A stretch of 64,000 nt of DNA from Saccharofermentans sp. (GCA_024691325.1 JAILNR010000009.1:1-64000), one strand, 5' to 3'; numbered from the stretch's first letter, positions 23,926 through 33,283 are shown. Numbers and translations are program-made. The notes: a model not told the origin generated them from the sequence alone.

Positions 23926-25189
23926 CGGCTTTTTCCTTCATTATCTTGTAGAGTTCCTCTCCCGCTATCCTGGTCTTCGCTACGATGTCTTTCTTCTTCG
24001 GGAAACAGTAGTACAGGCAGTCGTTCGTTCCTATACACACGATATCGCCTATCTCGTACCAGTAATAATCGGAGTAAACGCTGTAGCAGGCAAGCGGTCC
24101 CTGCTCGTAGTGAAGCTGACCGTCACAGCCGTCAAGAACGAATCCTTTGTCCGAGTGCCTTAATCTTCCCGATCCGACCATGTAGAGCGCCGTAAAGTCA
24201 ACTATAATTCCGATGTCGCACTCGGTGTCGAGGGAATAAGTTCCGTCCTGAAGGTCTTTTCGCACCTGCTCGCGCTCCCATGCATACCAGTCCGGAATGT
24301 GTGTGAACTTGGACTCGAGTCCGTTTTGGGCATGAAGCCTGCCTAATGTATCCATTTCATATGTGGCACCGCAGTCATGGCATACGAATGAGGTTCCTTT
24401 GCCTTCAGTGTTGCCCTCCTTCAGGCAATGAGGACACTTGAACAGTATGCGGTGAAGTCCGTCCGCGCGAAAATCTTCCGTGACTTCAACCTTGTTTTCC
24501 TCCTGCCATTTAAAGTAGTCAAAGGAAAAGGCGTCATCCAAAGCCTGGTTGATATCTTTTATCTTAGTTGATGCCAGTTCTTCTGCAGAGAACAGACACT
24601 TGATCTGCGCGGTAACCTTCACATCCCTTTTTTGAAGATTGTTGTAAAGAGGATCTCTTGCGAAAGCACCGTAAGTTGTTATCATAACGATCGGGACCTT
24701 AAGCCTTTTAAACAGGACACCCATTCTTCTCGGCAGTCTTGTTGCAGTTCCGTCAAATGAGTAGCTTGCTTCCGGATACAGAAGTACACTTGAGTTGTTA
24801 TGTTTAAGTGCGTGATCCATATCCGAGACAAGCGTTATATCTGTAACGAACTTAGATGTGGGAATGCATCCTATCTTGCGCATCAGGAATTCTTTGCCGA
24901 CCAGACCGTCAGAAGTGCAGACTATGTTGAACGGACGGCCTTTAAGCATCTCGAATGCAATCTCAAGATCTATGAAGCTTGAGTGATTCATAAGAATAAG
25001 CCAGGGACCGGAGCCTGCCTTGTCCATATCGACTTCACTATACGAGAAACCGACTTTCTTAAGTTCGCCTCTTGTTGCAAGATTGCCTGCCCATGCGAGC
25101 AGACGGCTTTGCTTACAAGGTTTCTTGTGCGGGGGACGGGGGAGGTTCATAACCTCCTGATACGATAATGTCTTTGTTTTTATCTTCAT
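23894..25189 (-). CDS. PlsC-type acyltransferase fused to a zinc ribbon and extra C-terminal domain
   Basis: The protein is 431 residues, much longer than ordinary PlsC (about 240). The N-terminal acyltransferase domain has NHSSFID (His69, Asp74, the H-x4-D motif) and YPEAS (138-142) in place of FPEG. A four-cysteine zinc ribbon follows at 252-273 (C-P-H-C and C-H-D-C), then about 150 residues rich in Tyr and aromatic residues, with no known domain that I can name. The acyl acceptor may be a phospholipid or an envelope polymer; the unusual C-terminus suggests a specialised substrate. It starts one base after the kinase stop codon and belongs to the peptidase/ABC/two-component operon. Confidence 0.82.
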   Translation of the reverse strand: MKIKTKTLSYQEVMNLPRPPHKKPCKQSRLLAWAGNLATRGELKKVGFSYSEVDMDKAGSGPWLILMNHSSFIDLEIAFEMLKGRPFNIVCTSDGLVGKEFLMRKIGCIPTSKFVTDITLVSDMDHALKHNNSSVLLYPEASYSFDGTATRLPRRMGVLFKRLKVPIVMITTYGAFARDPLYNNLQKRDVKVTAQIKCLFSAEELASTKIKDINQALDDAFSFDYFKWQEENKVEVTEDFRADGLHRILFKCPHCLKEGNTEGKGTSFVCHDCGATYEMDTLGRLHAQNGLESKFTHIPDWYAWEREQVRKDLQDGTYSLDTECDIGIIVDFTALYMVGSGRLRHSDKGFVLDGCDGQLHYEQGPLACYSVYSDYYWYEIGDIVCIGTNDCLYYCFPKKKDIVAKTRIAGEELYKIMKEKADDKKKEQAET

Positions 25190-25190
25190 T

Positions 25191-26363
25191 TTAATTGATC
25201 TTATCGGTCAGAGGCAGGATTATCTCAACCTCCACCTTGAAGAGCCCTCCTGATTCTTTGCAGTTCATACTGTATTCGCCGCCGTACTTCTTTATCGATC
25301 TTTTCATATTATATATACCGAATCCATGGTCAGGGGAATTCTTGGAAGATTTTATCAATGCGGTATTAACGTTCTGAAGACTCAGGTTTCGCTGTGATAT
25401 AAAGATAAAGTTCGCATTCTTTTTAAACTCGAGGTCTATTTTCTTCTTGTCTTCCGAACCTTCGCTGCCGTACAGCTTGCTCACAGCCTCTATGGCATTA
25501 TCAAGGAGGTTTGAAAGGATTGTTACGAGGTCCGCTGGCTCAATGTTAAGGCCTGTAAGATCTCCTGTAACTTCCAGTGTGATTCCTCTTTTGGAGGCTT
25601 TGCTCATCTTATCTGCAATGATTGCGTCAGCAACATCATTACCGCTTCTGTAAGGGGAGGAAGCTTTCTCGATATCTGCTGAGATTGAATCAAGGTATAA
25701 CAGCAATTCTTCCCGTTTTGAATTCTCGGCAAGATTTCTTATCGCGAGAAGATGATTCTTCATATCATGTCTTACGCGTCTTAATTCGAAATTACTCTCG
25801 ATCATCGCCTCGTAGTGTGCGTTTTTTGAATCTGATAACTTCGAGTTGATAAGCTTCAATTCGGCGTTATATCTGTCCTGCGATATAAGAGGAGTGCAAA
25901 TAGCAATAAGGCAGGACAATACTGCTGTTGTAAGGTAGCAAAGAGTGGCATAGATATTTGTGGAATCGTGTATCAGGGCAAGACTTAAAAAGTTAATTGT
26001 AAGAGTGAATAAGAACGCTGACAGTATTGCAAAATCCTCAGGAATAACCGGATCCTTCTTTGTGGATGAGACTGAAGGCGGGATGATTACAAACAGACCG
26101 ATCAAAGCGCTTACCGGGTAGAATAAAGAGGTCATCAGATCTTTATTGCCATACTGTACGAGGAATGATAGTGCACGGTAAAAATCGAATGTTATTACAA
26201 TTACCGTCAATAACGCCAATACCGCTGATGACAATACTCTGATTCCTCTTCTGTCAGGTCTTTGCTCCTTTAATGCCGCGCGTCTTCCATAGATAAAGTA
26301 CCATAGCAGGAATGATGTAACGGGAATGATCAGTGCGGTTGTAATGTAGCAGATTATACTCAT
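25191..26363 (-). CDS. AgrC-like sensor histidine kinase (GHKL)
   Basis: The protein is 390 residues with about five hydrophobic segments in residues 5-160, as in peptide-sensing AgrC-type kinases. The phosphoacceptor is His199 in RRVRHDMKNHL. The ATP-binding domain has the N-box SNLLDNAIEA (285-293) and the G-box HGFGIYNMK (346-354). It probably senses an extracellular peptide or envelope signal and phosphorylates the LytTR regulator encoded just upstream. The start is one base after the regulator's stop. The peptidase, FtsX permease and ATPase in the same operon point to a peptide or envelope-stress cue. The ligand is unknown, and no small precursor peptide gene is apparent. Confidence 0.9.
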   Translation of the reverse strand: MSIICYITTALIIPVTSFLLWYFIYGRRAALKEQRPDRRGIRVLSSAVLALLTVIVITFDFYRALSFLVQYGNKDLMTSLFYPVSALIGLFVIIPPSVSSTKKDPVIPEDFAILSAFLFTLTINFLSLALIHDSTNIYATLCYLTTAVLSCLIAICTPLISQDRYNAELKLINSKLSDSKNAHYEAMIESNFELRRVRHDMKNHLLAIRNLAENSKREELLLYLDSISADIEKASSPYRSGNDVADAIIADKMSKASKRGITLEVTGDLTGLNIEPADLVTILSNLLDNAIEAVSKLYGSEGSEDKKKIDLEFKKNANFIFISQRNLSLQNVNTALIKSSKNSPDHGFGIYNMKRSIKKYGGEYSMNCKESGGLFKVEVEIILPLTDKIN

Positions 26364-26364
26364 G

Positions 26365-27066
26365 TTATCTGGCCGTTTTTCTTACGAATTCATAAAGATC
26401 GTTCTTAAAAGCTTTATAGTATGAGCGGCTGATGCCGACGATGCTGCCGTCATCAAGAAGAGCCTCTTTCTCACGCAGCCTGCTCACATGCGACAGGTTT
26501 ACGGCGGAACAGCGGTGTACTCTTCTTATTGTATCGATGATGCCGTTAAGAAGATCGATGGCATCCGTGAGTTTCATTCTCGTTGAAAGTGTCCCTGAGG
26601 TCGTGATGATCCTCACATTGTTGTTGTCAGATTCGATAAACAGTACCTCTGACGGTACAACGAGAACTTCGTCTCCTTCCGCCTTGATAAGCACACCTTT
26701 CTGGCTCGCTTTCATAAGTTTTATGTCTTCGAGTGTCTGCCTAAGCTTGCCATCTTCGACAGGCTTTTTAAGAAAGCGAAAAGCATTTACCTCATATCCT
26801 TCGATTGCCATCTCGGTGTGGCTTGTAAGGAAGACTATCGGTATCGTCGAGTCAGTAAGTCTTATTTTTCTTGCTGCACTCATTCCGTCCATGCCGCCCA
26901 TCTCTATATCAAGAAAGATGATGTCGAAGGATAGGGAAGATGCAAGAAGATCTTCAGCACAGGAAAAAGGCTCAACATTACAGTCGAGCCTCGGAATAAT
27001 ACGATATATCTTCTCTTCCAAATCTTTAAGAAAGATACTTTCATCATCGCATATAGCGATTCGCAT
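26365..27066 (-). CDS. LytTR-family response regulator
   Basis: The protein is 233 residues. The receiver domain has the acidic pair DD (residues 7-8), phospho-site Asp53 in IIFLDIEMGG and conserved Lys101 in FLKKP. A LytTR DNA-binding domain follows (about 128-230), with the typical EVLFIESDNN and RVHRCSAVNLSHV segments. It would bind paired direct repeats upstream of its targets when phosphorylated by the adjacent AgrC-like kinase. It is cotranscribed with the ABC genes upstream and the kinase downstream. Targets may include the operon itself, but no clear LytTR repeat pair was found by eye upstream of 32316. Confidence 0.92.
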   Translation of the reverse strand: MRIAICDDESIFLKDLEEKIYRIIPRLDCNVEPFSCAEDLLASSLSFDIIFLDIEMGGMDGMSAARKIRLTDSTIPIVFLTSHTEMAIEGYEVNAFRFLKKPVEDGKLRQTLEDIKLMKASQKGVLIKAEGDEVLVVPSEVLFIESDNNNVRIITTSGTLSTRMKLTDAIDLLNGIIDTIRRVHRCSAVNLSHVSRLREKEALLDDGSIVGISRSYYKAFKNDLYEFVRKTAR

Positions 27067-27100
27067 TATTATTCTCCCACTTCTGATACTCCCCCTAATC

Positions 27101-27775
27101 TTATCCGATGAGCTTAGCGTTGTCGAGTTTAACGATTCTGCTTCCGTACTTACTGTTTTGCTCGGAGTGAGTAACCTGAAGGATGGTCATGCCTCTCTCC
27201 TCGTTAATTCTTTTGAATAATTCCATTATTTTCATTCCGGAAGCCTTGTCGAGGTTGCCTGTAGGCTCATCCGCGAGGATAATCTCGGGCTCGCTTAAAA
27301 GGGCTCTGGCGATGGCAACTCTTTGCTGCTGTCCGCCTGAAAGCTTGGCGGGCATTGCTTTTCGCTTGTCGGCAATCTCGGTGATATCGAGTATCTCGTT
27401 AAGTTTCTTTGCCGTATCGCTGTTATACTTGCCCGATACCTTGAGAGGTAACAGGATGTTGTCCTCGACAGAGAGGTTCTGTACGAGGTTATAGAACTGG
27501 AAGATGAATCCTATCTTGTTAAGACGGATCTCGGATAACTTCTTTTCCTTTACCTTGCCGATATCATCTCCGCATACGATTATGTTGCCCGTATAATCTC
27601 TGTCGAGTCCTCCGATAAGGTAGAGCAGGGTGGATTTTCCTGAACCTGAAGGTCCCATTAAAGATACAAACTCACCCTTCTGAATCGTCATGTTCGCATT
27701 GTCCAGGACCTTTAATTCCAGATCACCTTTTCCGAATGACTTGTTTACGTTATCTACAGTAATAATTGTTTCCAT
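27101..27775 (-). CDS. ABC transporter ATP-binding protein (MacB/LolD-like)
   Basis: The protein is 224 residues. Walker [10 protein letters not shown] (41-49), Q-loop in FIFQFYNLV, signature LSGGQ (145-149), Walker B IILADE (165-170) and the H-loop VTHSE are all present. The family is the MacB/FtsE/LolD/BceA group that works with FtsX-type permeases, in which ATP use transmits force to outer domains rather than carrying substrate through the membrane. The permease gene lies 19 bases upstream. With the downstream two-component pair, this fits antimicrobial-peptide response or signal-handling modules. Confidence 0.95.
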   Translation of the reverse strand: METIITVDNVNKSFGKGDLELKVLDNANMTIQKGEFVSLMGPSGSGKSTLLYLIGGLDRDYTGNIIVCGDDIGKVKEKKLSEIRLNKIGFIFQFYNLVQNLSVEDNILLPLKVSGKYNSDTAKKLNEILDITEIADKRKAMPAKLSGGQQQRVAIARALLSEPEIILADEPTGNLDKASGMKIMELFKRINEERGMTILQVTHSEQNSKYGSRIVKLDNAKLIG

Positions 27776-27794
27776 CTTATTTATCTCCTTTTGA

Positions 27795-30281
27795 TTATTC
27801 GTACTTGAGCTCTTCTGCTATCTTCATCTTCCTTAAACTCCTGAAAGGAATAAGTGTGGTCGACATGAACACGAACATTATTATCAGGAAGTAAACAAGA
27901 ATGATTTTGATATCTAACGGGCCTTCCTCAAGAATGTTAAGATCACCTTCGCTTATTACATTAAGAAGCTTGCCGAGTACGTTATACAGAAGCGGCATCG
28001 CAAGAGCGGCGACTCCTGCCGATATTCCTATAGAGAACAGACTTTCAAGGAACAGAAGAAGCTTGAGTTTGTTTCTGGACAAGGCAACGGAGTAAAGCAT
28101 CGCTGTTTCTCTTTTTCTTGTTATGAATCCCAGAGCCTGGTTTCCTCCGATACCGATGAGCGTCAGAGCAACGCTGCCCGTTATAACGAGATTTATGACA
28201 AGCATCAATCCCTTCGAACTCTGGCTGTATTCGTTGCGGATATCGTCTATTGTCTTAACATCGACAGATCCTGTTTCAGTGTTATTCTCAATTCTTTCCT
28301 TGACCGCATCCGGATCATCGGCGTTTACCAGTATCTGGCCCAATGAACCATGGAACAGCTGTTCAAATACCTCGGGGCTGATGATCATGGAGGATGTAGA
28401 GAGAAGGTCAGTATGATCTGTATCTACCGTATCTGCCAGTATAAAAGTTCTAGTGAAAGGGAACTTGGTATCAGTGCCAAATGAGACTGTCAGTTCATCT
28501 CCTATCTCCAAACCCAAATTGCTGGCTTTACTCCTGGAGATTACGATCTCATCAGAAGCAAGTCCGTATCCGTTTTCAGGAAGAGCGTTAAGGATGGTAT
28601 GCGGAGTGTCGGAAATAATGTACATAATGGTTAAGGGGGCATCATTAATCTGTCCTCCTGTTACTGTTGATGTGTAGATGTAGTCTGTTTCCGTAACACC
28701 TTCTATGTTGTTGATGAACAGATAGTCGTGATTTTTGTCGCTCGTATATACATCAACAGACAGGTTACAGTTGTAATCCGCCGTTGACAGATCTGACTTC
28801 AAGGCGTTGCCGACAGCACCTATAAGAAGTGACAGAAGGACGGAAGATATACAGATAACAGCAGTTCCCATTATTACTTTGTTTCTTGCTATGTTTTCTG
28901 ATGCAAGAAGCGCAACCGGCATCTTAGCCTTCCTGAAAGCCGCTGACAGCCCCTTGGAGATGCCCAGAATGAGATAGGGAATGAGTACGGCAAGGGCAGT
29001 TACTCCGCAAATAAGTGCAATTGCAAGAGTAATGAAGTTCTTGTTAAGAAGACCTGTAACCAAACTGATTATTACGAGTGCAATTCCGATATAGAGTCTG
29101 CTCCATTTGTATTTGAATTCCGTATCTTTGTTGTTGAAGATAATATCCCTTATGGATATCCTTACTGCTTTAAGAAGTTCATACAGGGGGTAGGCACATT
29201 CTATGATGATCGCGCCCAGTAATACTGCAAGATATGTGTAAACAGGAGTTTTACCAACAAGTTCAGCCGCGTTCAAGGTTCCCTGTGCGCTTTCCACCGT
29301 CAGCATAGACCCAAGCAGAGGCCCCTTCGCCTGATTGTAGAGCAAACAACCTAATGAGGCTCCTGCAACTGCATAAATCACATTCTCGGTCAGAAGAACG
29401 AATGCAGTCTTGGACGGAGTTATACCCAGGCTTCTCAGGGTACCGATCACTGACATTCTCTCATTAACGATCTTCTCTGCAATGCTTATAGTGACAAAAA
29501 TAACAAGCAGGAAAGATACAAGGAACATTAGGTAGAACAACTTGACTATCTGATCAAGACCGTCAGAGCTAAGCATCTCGTCGATGCTTGTCACGCTTGC
29601 CTTGGGGTCATTGGTTTTAAGAAGATCTACAACACCGGAAATCATTGAATCGTCTTTTACATCAATCATCCACATTGAGTAATTGTTTGAACGGGTGCAG
29701 CTGATCCTGTTTGTGATTTCAGAATCCACAATGACTATATTTCCGTCCAGGACATTGTTTTCTGCGTTTATGATCTTTGCAACTGTCAGTTCGATGATTT
29801 CCTCATCGCTCGTTTCAAGTTCGATCACATCTCCTTCCTGAACGCCAAACTTGTCAGCGTAATCAGTGTTGATTACTGCTGTAGTATCGTCAAGTTCAAT
29901 TGTTTCAGGCAGCAGAGACATTTCAAATGCAGCATTAAGATCTGAAAAAGAAAACACATTGATCTTTTCTTCAAATGTATATGTATAGGAAGATGCATCT
30001 CTTTCAAATTCATACTGACCGACCTGACATATTCCTACTTTTGTTACCGGTGTTAATTCATCAACGCCATCCATGGCATCCGTGTTGGCACCGGTCACCA
30101 TAATATCCATTGTACCGATCATCTTCATAGCATAGCCTCTGAGGATGGTCTGGAGACTGTTACTCATATCAGATGCGATGAGAGCGGTGAAACTCGCAAA
30201 TACAATGCACAGTATAAGTACAAGTAAACGGACTGGCTTGGAGAAGATGTTTTTAAGTGAATGTTTTACTATTATTCCCAT
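27795..30281 (-). CDS. FtsX-type ABC transporter permease with two extracellular domains
   Basis: The protein is 828 residues. A first membrane segment (about 14-34) is followed by an extracytoplasmic domain of about 215 residues. A block of membrane spans (about 250-470) comes next, with the FtsX motif region SVIGTLRSLGITPSK, then a second outer domain (about 495-690) and three final spans with a second FtsX copy ending TTLIPFRSLRKMKIAEELKYE. The plan equals a duplicated LolC/E-like mechanotransmission permease. It forms a transporter with the downstream ATPase and lies 13 bases after the M13 peptidase gene. Probable roles are release or expulsion of lipoproteins or peptides from the membrane; the substrate is unknown. 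Confidence 0.92.
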   Translation of the reverse strand: MGIIVKHSLKNIFSKPVRLLVLILCIVFASFTALIASDMSNSLQTILRGYAMKMIGTMDIMVTGANTDAMDGVDELTPVTKVGICQVGQYEFERDASSYTYTFEEKINVFSFSDLNAAFEMSLLPETIELDDTTAVINTDYADKFGVQEGDVIELETSDEEIIELTVAKIINAENNVLDGNIVIVDSEITNRISCTRSNNYSMWMIDVKDDSMISGVVDLLKTNDPKASVTSIDEMLSSDGLDQIVKLFYLMFLVSFLLVIFVTISIAEKIVNERMSVIGTLRSLGITPSKTAFVLLTENVIYAVAGASLGCLLYNQAKGPLLGSMLTVESAQGTLNAAELVGKTPVYTYLAVLLGAIIIECAYPLYELLKAVRISIRDIIFNNKDTEFKYKWSRLYIGIALVIISLVTGLLNKNFITLAIALICGVTALAVLIPYLILGISKGLSAAFRKAKMPVALLASENIARNKVIMGTAVICISSVLLSLLIGAVGNALKSDLSTADYNCNLSVDVYTSDKNHDYLFINNIEGVTETDYIYTSTVTGGQINDAPLTIMYIISDTPHTILNALPENGYGLASDEIVISRSKASNLGLEIGDELTVSFGTDTKFPFTRTFILADTVDTDHTDLLSTSSMIISPEVFEQLFHGSLGQILVNADDPDAVKERIENNTETGSVDVKTIDDIRNEYSQSSKGLMLVINLVITGSVALTLIGIGGNQALGFITRKRETAMLYSVALSRNKLKLLLFLESLFSIGISAGVAALAMPLLYNVLGKLLNVISEGDLNILEEGPLDIKIILVYFLIIMFVFMSTTLIPFRSLRKMKIAEELKYE

Positions 30282-30294
30282 TGTCTTATTCTCC

Positions 30295-32316
30295 TTACCA
30301 TCTCGTTACTCTGTCTTCAGGTGCTACGTACATGCCGTCGCCTTCCTGAACGTCATAAATCTCATAGAAGCAGTCGAATAGTGCGACTACTGCATTAACT
30401 CTCGTGATATTAGGGCTGTGTGAGTCCGAGTACAATAATTCCAAAGCGGAGTCCTTGGGGGATACAGATGCCCAGATCGTTGCGTAGTTTTCCAGGATTT
30501 CCTGTCGCTGATCGTTATTGTCGGCAAGTCTTAAGATACATTCAACACCGCTTATGTCAGCGAGGTTTTCAGGTAATGTAAGTTCTCCGTCAACATTATG
30601 TATGTCGAGAATCGTCTGATTTGAGTAGTATTCAGAAACATGCTGTGCCATCTGATCGAATGCTTCGCGGTCTTCTTCCGGCATCCAATCCGGGTTATAG
30701 TTACCATTCATATCATAGTTCATGCCGATATTATCGAAGGCGTGGGAGATCTCGTGACCTACTACGGCGCCTATGCCGCCCAGATTCTGCCAGTAGTCGT
30801 TTTGTGTACTGTAGAACGGGTCATTCATTATTCCCAAAGTTATATTGATAGAATTCATGTCCGGCATATAACATGCGTTTACGGTCTGAGGAGACATGCT
30901 GACAAAGCCGTTTCTTTCCACACCGTTTGTAAGCTTATCAATCTGTTCTTCGTATCCTCTGACATTCATATTACGTATGGTCTGAAAAAGAGTGTTTCCG
31001 ATAAGATCTGCATCAAGCGGATCGACTGCATGAGGCTCATCCGCACCGATAAAGTATTCCATGCTGTTAAGCTTATTGATTATGGAAACTTTACCTTCTT
31101 CGCTCAGCCATTCGCACTCGTTTATTATGTCAACATATTCGTTAACGAGTGAATGAGTCATCTCAGTGACTTCTTCAACCGCCTGCTCATCGTAATATCT
31201 CTCAACATATTCTTCGCCTAATTGGTTAGCAAAGTCCATCTTAATAACAGTTCTTGCATACATATCATTTGAATACAAAACAGGAACTCCGCCGTAATCC
31301 TCAGGCAAATAATCTGCCACGGCATTAGCAAAAGCCATTAAGGCGATATCTTTCCAGCATTCGAGATTGTCTTCTGTAATCATGGAGTCGATAGCAACAA
31401 GCTGTTCTTCATCAATGATGTAGACACCGTCGCAAGGGGTATCGGTCAATCCATATGTCCTCATGATGCCGCTGATTCCTATATTCGGACACAACTCGTC
31501 AATCTGGTCATTCGTCTTGAACTGCATAATATGAAGAGTCTCTATCCAGTCTTCATTGATCGTCTCAAGAGTGTCAAAATCGGTCGCATATGCTATGTCC
31601 ATTATCATCTGCGCATCCGAAATGCTTCTTTGCTCAGCATCCCCGGGATCTACATCATAAGTAATGAGTGCAAACTTGATTGATGAAGCCACTGACTGGG
31701 CAGAGTATCCTCCTATAACAACATCCTCGAGTTCATCTCCTGTAGGACTCTCGAAAGGGACGATGATAATGCTTCCTGAAGCTGAATTATTAATGTCCGT
31801 GTCAATCCGGTCGCCAAACAGAGGGTTCACTCCCCATTCCTTGTAGAGTGTTCCGCATATATCCAGGTATTCTTCTATAGTGGAAACATTAAGTATTGAG
31901 GCCGCCATGCTGTCTATGTAAGCTATGTCCTCTTCGTTTGTGGGTGATCCTCCTGTCGATGCATCGAGTGCCTGATAATACGCATCGTAGATAATCTGCT
32001 CATTGCTTCCCGAAGCAAAAGAATCTCTGTCAGCGCTTTTTATCTCGTCGATAATTCCGTCGAGACGTTCATCGATGAGGTCATCAATCTGTTCAAACGA
32101 TCCCGTGGAACCGTCATTTTCAATGTCTGCTTCAATAAGGTTAGAAGCGTTGACATAACCGTAAAAATCGTCCTGTGCTCTGATTGAAGATACATCAAGG
32201 ACTTCTTCTGCTGCTTCGGTCCCGGCTGTCTCGACCGGTGGGGTGACCGATGCCGTACACCCCGATACGACTGCTGCCGATGCCAAAGCCAGTGCAACCA
32301 ACTTTCTTAACTTCAT
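30295..32316 (-). CDS. Lipoprotein M13 (neprilysin-type) metallopeptidase
   Basis: The protein is 673 residues from the ATG at 32316, which has AAGGAG seven bases upstream; a more upstream ATG extends the protein before its signal peptide and is rejected. A lipobox ends AVVSGC (lipidated Cys20). The zinc motif HEISH is at 521-525 (with Glu522 catalytic), and the second zinc ligand is Glu in ENLAD (about 583). The substrate-binding N-A-x-Y block reads NACY (480-483) instead of NAYY. The C-terminus PEDRVTRW is the family ending. M13 enzymes cleave small peptides outside the cell. It heads the operon with the FtsX/ATPase pair and the two-component system, so degradation of a signal or antimicrobial peptide is plausible. 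Confidence 0.9.
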   Translation of the reverse strand: MKLRKLVALALASAAVVSGCTASVTPPVETAGTEAAEEVLDVSSIRAQDDFYGYVNASNLIEADIENDGSTGSFEQIDDLIDERLDGIIDEIKSADRDSFASGSNEQIIYDAYYQALDASTGGSPTNEEDIAYIDSMAASILNVSTIEEYLDICGTLYKEWGVNPLFGDRIDTDINNSASGSIIIVPFESPTGDELEDVVIGGYSAQSVASSIKFALITYDVDPGDAEQRSISDAQMIMDIAYATDFDTLETINEDWIETLHIMQFKTNDQIDELCPNIGISGIMRTYGLTDTPCDGVYIIDEEQLVAIDSMITEDNLECWKDIALMAFANAVADYLPEDYGGVPVLYSNDMYARTVIKMDFANQLGEEYVERYYDEQAVEEVTEMTHSLVNEYVDIINECEWLSEEGKVSIINKLNSMEYFIGADEPHAVDPLDADLIGNTLFQTIRNMNVRGYEEQIDKLTNGVERNGFVSMSPQTVNACYMPDMNSINITLGIMNDPFYSTQNDYWQNLGGIGAVVGHEISHAFDNIGMNYDMNGNYNPDWMPEEDREAFDQMAQHVSEYYSNQTILDIHNVDGELTLPENLADISGVECILRLADNNDQRQEILENYATIWASVSPKDSALELLYSDSHSPNITRVNAVVALFDCFYEIYDVQEGDGMYVAPEDRVTRW

Positions 32317-32414
32317 TTTTAAACTCCTTCTTTTTGATGTTACTAATATAGTCATAAATACAATGTTAAGAATGAAAAAGTGGTGAACTGCATGATTACA
32401 GTTGTGAAATGCAA

Positions 32415-32441
32415 ATAAAAAGGCGGACATCGCTGTCCGCC
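32415..32441 (-). terminator. Rho-independent terminator of the DUF4870 gene
   Basis: On the minus strand an 8-bp perfect stem (GGCGGACA and TGTCCGCC, 32441-32422) with a four-base loop is followed by TTTTTATTT. It lies 27 bases after the DUF4870 stop and before the M13 operon, separating the two units. Confidence 0.9.
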
Positions 32442-32468
32442 CTGATTATCATTAAGCTAATGCTCTGA

Positions 32469-32801
32469 TTATCTCAAGAATTCGATCTTCTCACCAACGA
32501 TCGGAATTGTCCATGTGTTGCCCTGGCAAGCCTTAACGATACCGATGATTGTAAATACCAGAAGAGCAATATCTCCGACTACTGCAACGAGCTGTCCCAG
32601 GAAAGGAATGATGTTGCAAAGATTAACGACGAGAAGACAGATGCTCATAATAATACCGTTGTTAGCGTGATTTCTTACAAAGGGGTTATTCTTCTCAGGT
32701 TCGATAGTAAGACCTAATACCCAAAAGAAACCTAAATAGCTCAATACTGCTATAAGCTTTGAATGGTCTGCACGAGCAGGCTGTGTATTTGTGTTCTCCA
32801 T
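32469..32801 (-). CDS. Small DUF4870-type membrane protein
   Basis: The protein is 110 residues from the ATG at 32801. The ribosome site GGAGG lies just upstream, and an in-frame ATG at 32819 overlaps that site and is rejected. Three to four hydrophobic segments and the motif FVRNHANNGI (about residues 41-50) match the DUF4870/Tic20-like family of small membrane proteins with unknown function. It is a single-gene unit ended by a strong terminator. Its upstream side is divergent from rpsT, with less than 150 bases between them. Confidence 0.82.
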   Translation of the reverse strand: MENTNTQPARADHSKLIAVLSYLGFFWVLGLTIEPEKNNPFVRNHANNGIIMSICLLVVNLCNIIPFLGQLVAVVGDIALLVFTIIGIVKACQGNTWTIPIVGEKIEFLR

Positions 32802-32866
32802 AATAAGACACACCTCCATAACAAATATTTTTAATCATACCACAAAAATATGCGAATAATATCCTA

Positions 32867-32895
32867 TTGCGCCAAAAAAACAATCATGATACAAT
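32867..32895 (+). promoter_or_regulatory. Promoter of rpsT
   Basis: TTGCGC (32867-32872), 17 bases, TACAAT (32890-32895), with TGA directly before the -10 box (extended -10). The expected start near 32902 gives a leader of about 45 bases carrying a GGAGGG ribosome site. Confidence 0.75.
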
Positions 32896-32946
32896 CTCTC
32901 GGTGCATAAAAAAGAAATAAAACGATAAAACATCGGAGGGAATAAT

Positions 32947-33201
32947 ATGCCTAACATCAAGTCAGCTATCAAGCGCGTTGAAGTTACAAAGAAGAAGACA
33001 GCTGTAAACAAGATGCAGAAGAGCGAGATCAAGGCTGTAATCAGAAAGTCTAAGGCTGCTGTTGTTGCAGGCGAGGCTAATGAGGAGCTTCTCAAGAAGA
33101 CTCAGAAGGCTGTAGATCAGGCTGCTGCTAAGGGACACATCAGCAAGCAGGCTGCTGCAAGAGCTAAGTCCAGAGTTGCTAAGGCTGCTAACGCTAAGTA
33201 A
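32947..33201 (+). CDS. rpsT: 30S ribosomal protein S20
   Basis: The protein is 84 residues: very basic, Ala/Lys-rich, helical, starting MPNIKSAIKRVE and ending with an AKGHISKQAAAR-type segment, the standard S20 pattern. It binds 16S rRNA at the bottom of the small subunit during assembly. It is monocistronic, with its own extended -10 promoter and a strong terminator. Codon choice is highly biased, consistent with high expression. Confidence 0.97.
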   Translation: MPNIKSAIKRVEVTKKKTAVNKMQKSEIKAVIRKSKAAVVAGEANEELLKKTQKAVDQAAAKGHISKQAAARAKSRVAKAANAK

Positions 33202-33229
33202 TTCTTTTTAATCGTATTTGATTGTAATT

Positions 33230-33257
33230 AAGGCTGCGTTTTATGCGCAGCCTTTTT
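33230..33257 (+). terminator. Rho-independent terminator of rpsT
   Basis: GGCTGCG (33232-33238) pairs with CGCAGCC (33246-33252) around a loop of about seven bases, followed by five Ts. It ends 27 bases before the next gene's start. Confidence 0.9.
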
Positions 33258-33283
33258 ATCGTTCGTCAAAAGTGTTGTATAGT
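33255..33283 (+). promoter_or_regulatory. Possible promoter giving a leaderless mRNA
   Basis: TTTATC (33255-33260), 17 bases, TATAGT (33278-33283). The ATGs at 33284 and 33290 follow immediately, so a transcript from this promoter would begin at or within a few bases of the second ATG. No ribosome site precedes either ATG. Confidence 0.35.
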
